Source: Lachnoclostridium sp. An181 (GTDB lineage Bacteria > Bacillota > Clostridia > Lachnospirales > Lachnospiraceae). Taken from it: a stretch of 64,000 nucleotides of DNA. Made by a program: the position numbers and the translations under genes. Position 1 is the stretch's first letter. Each line of letters opens with the position of its first letter. This document shows positions 62,915-64,000 of this stretch, piece after piece. The notes beneath the pieces are model-generated. The model was not told where the DNA came from. It did no database searches and was given only the letters and a program-made list of their open reading frames with translations. The stretch spans positions 24,321 to 88,320 of the forward strand of contig NZ_NFKJ01000014.1 of NCBI RefSeq assembly GCF_002160325.1, written 5' to 3'.

Positions 62915-63001
62915 TGCCGGCGACCGGAATCGAACCGGTACGGGAGGATAAGTCCCGCAGGATTTTAAGTCCTGTGCGTCTGCCAGTTCCGCCACGCCGG
63001 C
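62915..63001 (-). tRNA. tRNA-Leu (anticodon TAA)
   Basis: 87 bases with the long variable arm of a type II tRNA; acceptor GCCGGCG, anticodon loop CTTAAAA on stem CAGGA/TCCTG, T loop TTCGATT. Last gene of the six-tRNA run. Confidence 0.96.
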
Positions 63002-63005
63002 AAAA

Positions 63006-63078
63006 TGGGACCAATAGGGCTCGAACCTATGACCCTCTGCTTGTAAGGCAGATGCTCTCCCAGCTGAGCTATGATCCC
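63006..63078 (-). tRNA. tRNA-Val (anticodon TAC)
   Basis: 73 bases; acceptor GGGATCA/TGGTCCC, anticodon stem CTGCC/AGCAG-type with loop CTTACAA, T loop TTCGAGC. It is a cognate sensor for the valS T-box elsewhere in this window. Confidence 0.96.
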
Positions 63079-63123
63079 ACACAAAAAACTATATTTAATT
63101 TTGTATCGCTTTTACGATACAAG

Positions 63124-63197
63124 CGACCCGGATGGGACTCGAACCCACGACCTCCGCCGTGACAGGGCGGCGCTCTAACCAACTGAGCCACCGGGCC
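63124..63197 (-). tRNA. tRNA-Asp (anticodon GTC)
   Basis: 74 bases; acceptor GGCCCGG/CCGGGTC, anticodon loop CTGTCAC, T loop TTCGAGT. Confidence 0.96.
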
Positions 63198-63207
63198 TTA
63201 ATAAAAG

Positions 63208-63281
63208 TGGACCTTCAGGGACTCGAACCCGGGACCGATCGGTTATGAGCCGATTGCTCTAACCAACTGAGCTAAAGGTCC
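63208..63281 (-). tRNA. tRNA-Met (anticodon CAT), elongator-like
   Basis: 74 bases; acceptor GGACCTT/AAGGTCC, anticodon loop CTCATAA, A discriminator. The paired first base argues against an initiator; a lysidine-modified tRNA-Ile2 cannot be excluded from sequence alone. Confidence 0.9.
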
Positions 63282-63338
63282 ATATTTATCTAAGGTAAGT
63301 CTTGAAGACCTCTTATGTTTGTTTGCTTTTTCAAGCAA

Positions 63339-63411
63339 AGCCGATGATCGGACTCGAACCGATAACCTGCTGATTACAAATCAGCTGCTCTGCCAATTGA
63401 GCCACATCGGC
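63339..63411 (-). tRNA. tRNA-Thr (anticodon TGT)
   Basis: 73 bases; acceptor GCCGATG/CATCGGC, anticodon stem CTGAT/ATCAG with loop TTGTA-type (TTTGTAA), T loop TTCGAGT. An inverted near-copy of its anticodon arm lies 33 bases upstream in the transcript. Confidence 0.96.
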
Positions 63412-63422
63412 ATATCTTCTTT

Positions 63423-63443
63423 GAGCAGCTGATTTATAATCAG
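63423..63443 (+). repeat. Inverted near-copy of the tRNA-Thr anticodon arm
   Basis: These 21 bases match the tRNA-Thr segment 63370-63390 in reverse complement at 20 of 21 positions. In the minus-strand precursor RNA the two segments could pair and trap the tRNA anticodon arm; the copy itself can also fold into a 5-bp anticodon-like stem. Confidence 0.7.
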
Positions 63444-63510
63444 TCTGCTACTGCCTCATATTGCCCTTCGCACAATCTGCACAAATGAACCAATTCGGCA
63501 TATTCATCAA

Positions 63511-63582
63511 TGACTCCTACGGGAATCGAACCCGTGTTACCGCCGTGAAAGGGCGATGTCTTAACCGCTTGACCAAGGAGCC
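63511..63582 (-). tRNA. tRNA-Glu (anticodon TTC)
   Basis: 72 bases; acceptor GGCTCCT/AGGAGTC, anticodon loop CTTTCAC, T loop TTCGATT. First gene of the Glu-Thr-Met-Asp-Val-Leu run. Confidence 0.96.
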
Positions 63583-63688
63583 TTATTTTTTTCTGGACAC
63601 TGTCCGCTTTTGGACGGATGTCACCGGTATCCTGGTCAGCATGTCCTCTCGCTGTACCTTTTTTTAGGTAACCGTGTCAACGAAGATA

Positions 63689-63717
63689 ATATTATCATAT
63701 TTATAAGATTTTTGCAA
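63689..63717 (-). promoter_or_regulatory. Promoter of the Glu-to-Leu tRNA cluster
   Basis: TTGCAA (63712-63717) and TAATAT (63689-63694) on the minus strand with a 17-base spacer, about 105 bases before tRNA-Glu. The leader in between (63583-63680) contains small hairpins (GGACA/TGTCC, CCGTCC/GGACGG). No gene is seen in 63583-63850. Confidence 0.6.
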
Positions 63718-63849
63718 GAGGAATTTTCATTTTTTTTGAAAAAATTAAAAAAACTTTTTATCTTGAAGTTTATCCAATTCTCTTTTCATTAACCCCCCAC
63801 CAATTTCATTAATAACTTCTCGAAAATACCACACGCACATTCTTATATG

Positions 63850-63886
63850 ACAAAAAAGCCCGTAAATTAATATTTACGAGCTTTTC
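63850..63886 (-). terminator. Terminator after tRNA-Asn
   Basis: Minus-strand AAAAGCTCGTAAAT pairs with ATTTACGGGCTTTT (one G-T) and is followed by TTTTG. It separates tRNA-Asn from the next tRNA cluster. Confidence 0.8.
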
Positions 63887-63891
63887 CTAAA

Positions 63892-63964
63892 CTCCCCCTG
63901 TTGGACTCGAACCAACGACAACTCGGTTAACAGCCGAGTGCTCTACCGACTGAGCTAAGGAGGA
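63892..63964 (-). tRNA. tRNA-Asn (anticodon GTT)
   Basis: 73 bases; acceptor TCCTCCT/AGGGGGA with G discriminator, anticodon stem TCGGC/ACCGA-type with loop CTGTTAA, T loop TTCGAGT. It is transcribed from beyond the right edge, possibly as the tail of an rRNA operon. Confidence 0.95.
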
Positions 63965-64000
63965 TCATTCCTTCCTCGAAGGTTCATGCACCTTCAAAAC

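Noticed and set aside
63965..64000. Start of an rRNA operon at the right edge
   Set aside because: The AAGGTTCATGCACCTTC hairpin and tRNA-Asn would suit the tail of an rRNA operon, but no 5S or 23S sequence is inside the window.
1..64000. CRISPR array, prophage, transposase or integron
   Set aside because: No regularly spaced repeats, no phage structural or integrase genes and no transposase motifs were seen on either strand.

Overview
The window is typical of an endospore-forming, low-to-mid GC Firmicute, most likely a gut Lachnospiraceae (class Clostridia); I cannot fix the genus. Evidence: spoIIA-sigF joined to spoVA, YmxH/YlmC-type and Csp-type sporulation/germination proteins, a T-box on valS, an Mgl-type sugar importer with a YesMN-like sensor system, pyrophosphate-type phosphofructokinases, rubrerythrin, strong AGGAGG ribosome sites and tRNAs without encoded CCA.

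Layout. 1-793 is the start of a phosphate-binding lipoprotein gene (pstS) with PHO-box-like repeats upstream. 1057-5723 (minus) is the forespore block spoIIAA-spoIIAB-sigF-small membrane gene-spoVAA-AB-AC-AD-AE, with a good sigma-G/F promoter directly after sigF. 5888-13671 (minus) carries a TPR protein, a 47-residue protein, folC, an LTA-synthase-like sulfatase and valS under a T-box. 14097-15377 is asparaginase plus a small partner. 15426-17192 (plus) is an Lsa-like ABC-F gene behind an attenuator whose parts can be read directly. 17176-20792 (minus) holds an unknown gene, ptsI, ptsH and an HD hydrolase. 21101-29520 (minus) is response regulator-histidine kinase-sugar-binding lipoprotein followed by mglBAC. 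29650-35506 has a plus-strand SDR, then a minus housekeeping run (coaBC, ymxH-like, nrdR, epimerase, truA, xth, isochorismatase-like). 35644-37875 (plus) has an ECF S component and a DEAD-box helicase. 37879-43979 has a NatAB-like ABC pair with promoter and operator, a DUF3783 gene, and a heterodimeric ABC exporter. 44126-45718 (plus) has a YbaK-type deacylase and a carbamate kinase.

45850-48900 looks more accessory: an AT-rich two-gene cassette behind a MerR-type promoter (19-bp spacer with dyad), and a guanine deaminase behind a guanine-class purine riboswitch. 48958-62282 holds an adenylyltransferase, a Csp-like subtilase, rubrerythrin, a glycosyltransferase, two phosphofructokinase paralogues, a DEDDh exonuclease, a pseudokinase-TM-TPR protein, an AI-2E-family membrane protein and a Ca2+-type P-ATPase. 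The right end has tRNA-Arg(ACG) on plus and, on minus, tRNA-Asn followed by the cluster Glu-Thr-Met-Asp-Val-Leu.

The most notable finds are regulatory: the ABC-F leader, in which a six-codon leader peptide gene, an anti-terminator strand and a terminator compete by complementarity; the guanine riboswitch on a guanine-degrading enzyme; the orphan MerR-type promoter; a roughly 100-bp dispersed repeat next to terminators in two places; and a near-perfect inverted copy of the tRNA-Thr anticodon arm. I found no CRISPR array, no transposase, and no clearly novel multi-gene defence or biosynthetic system.
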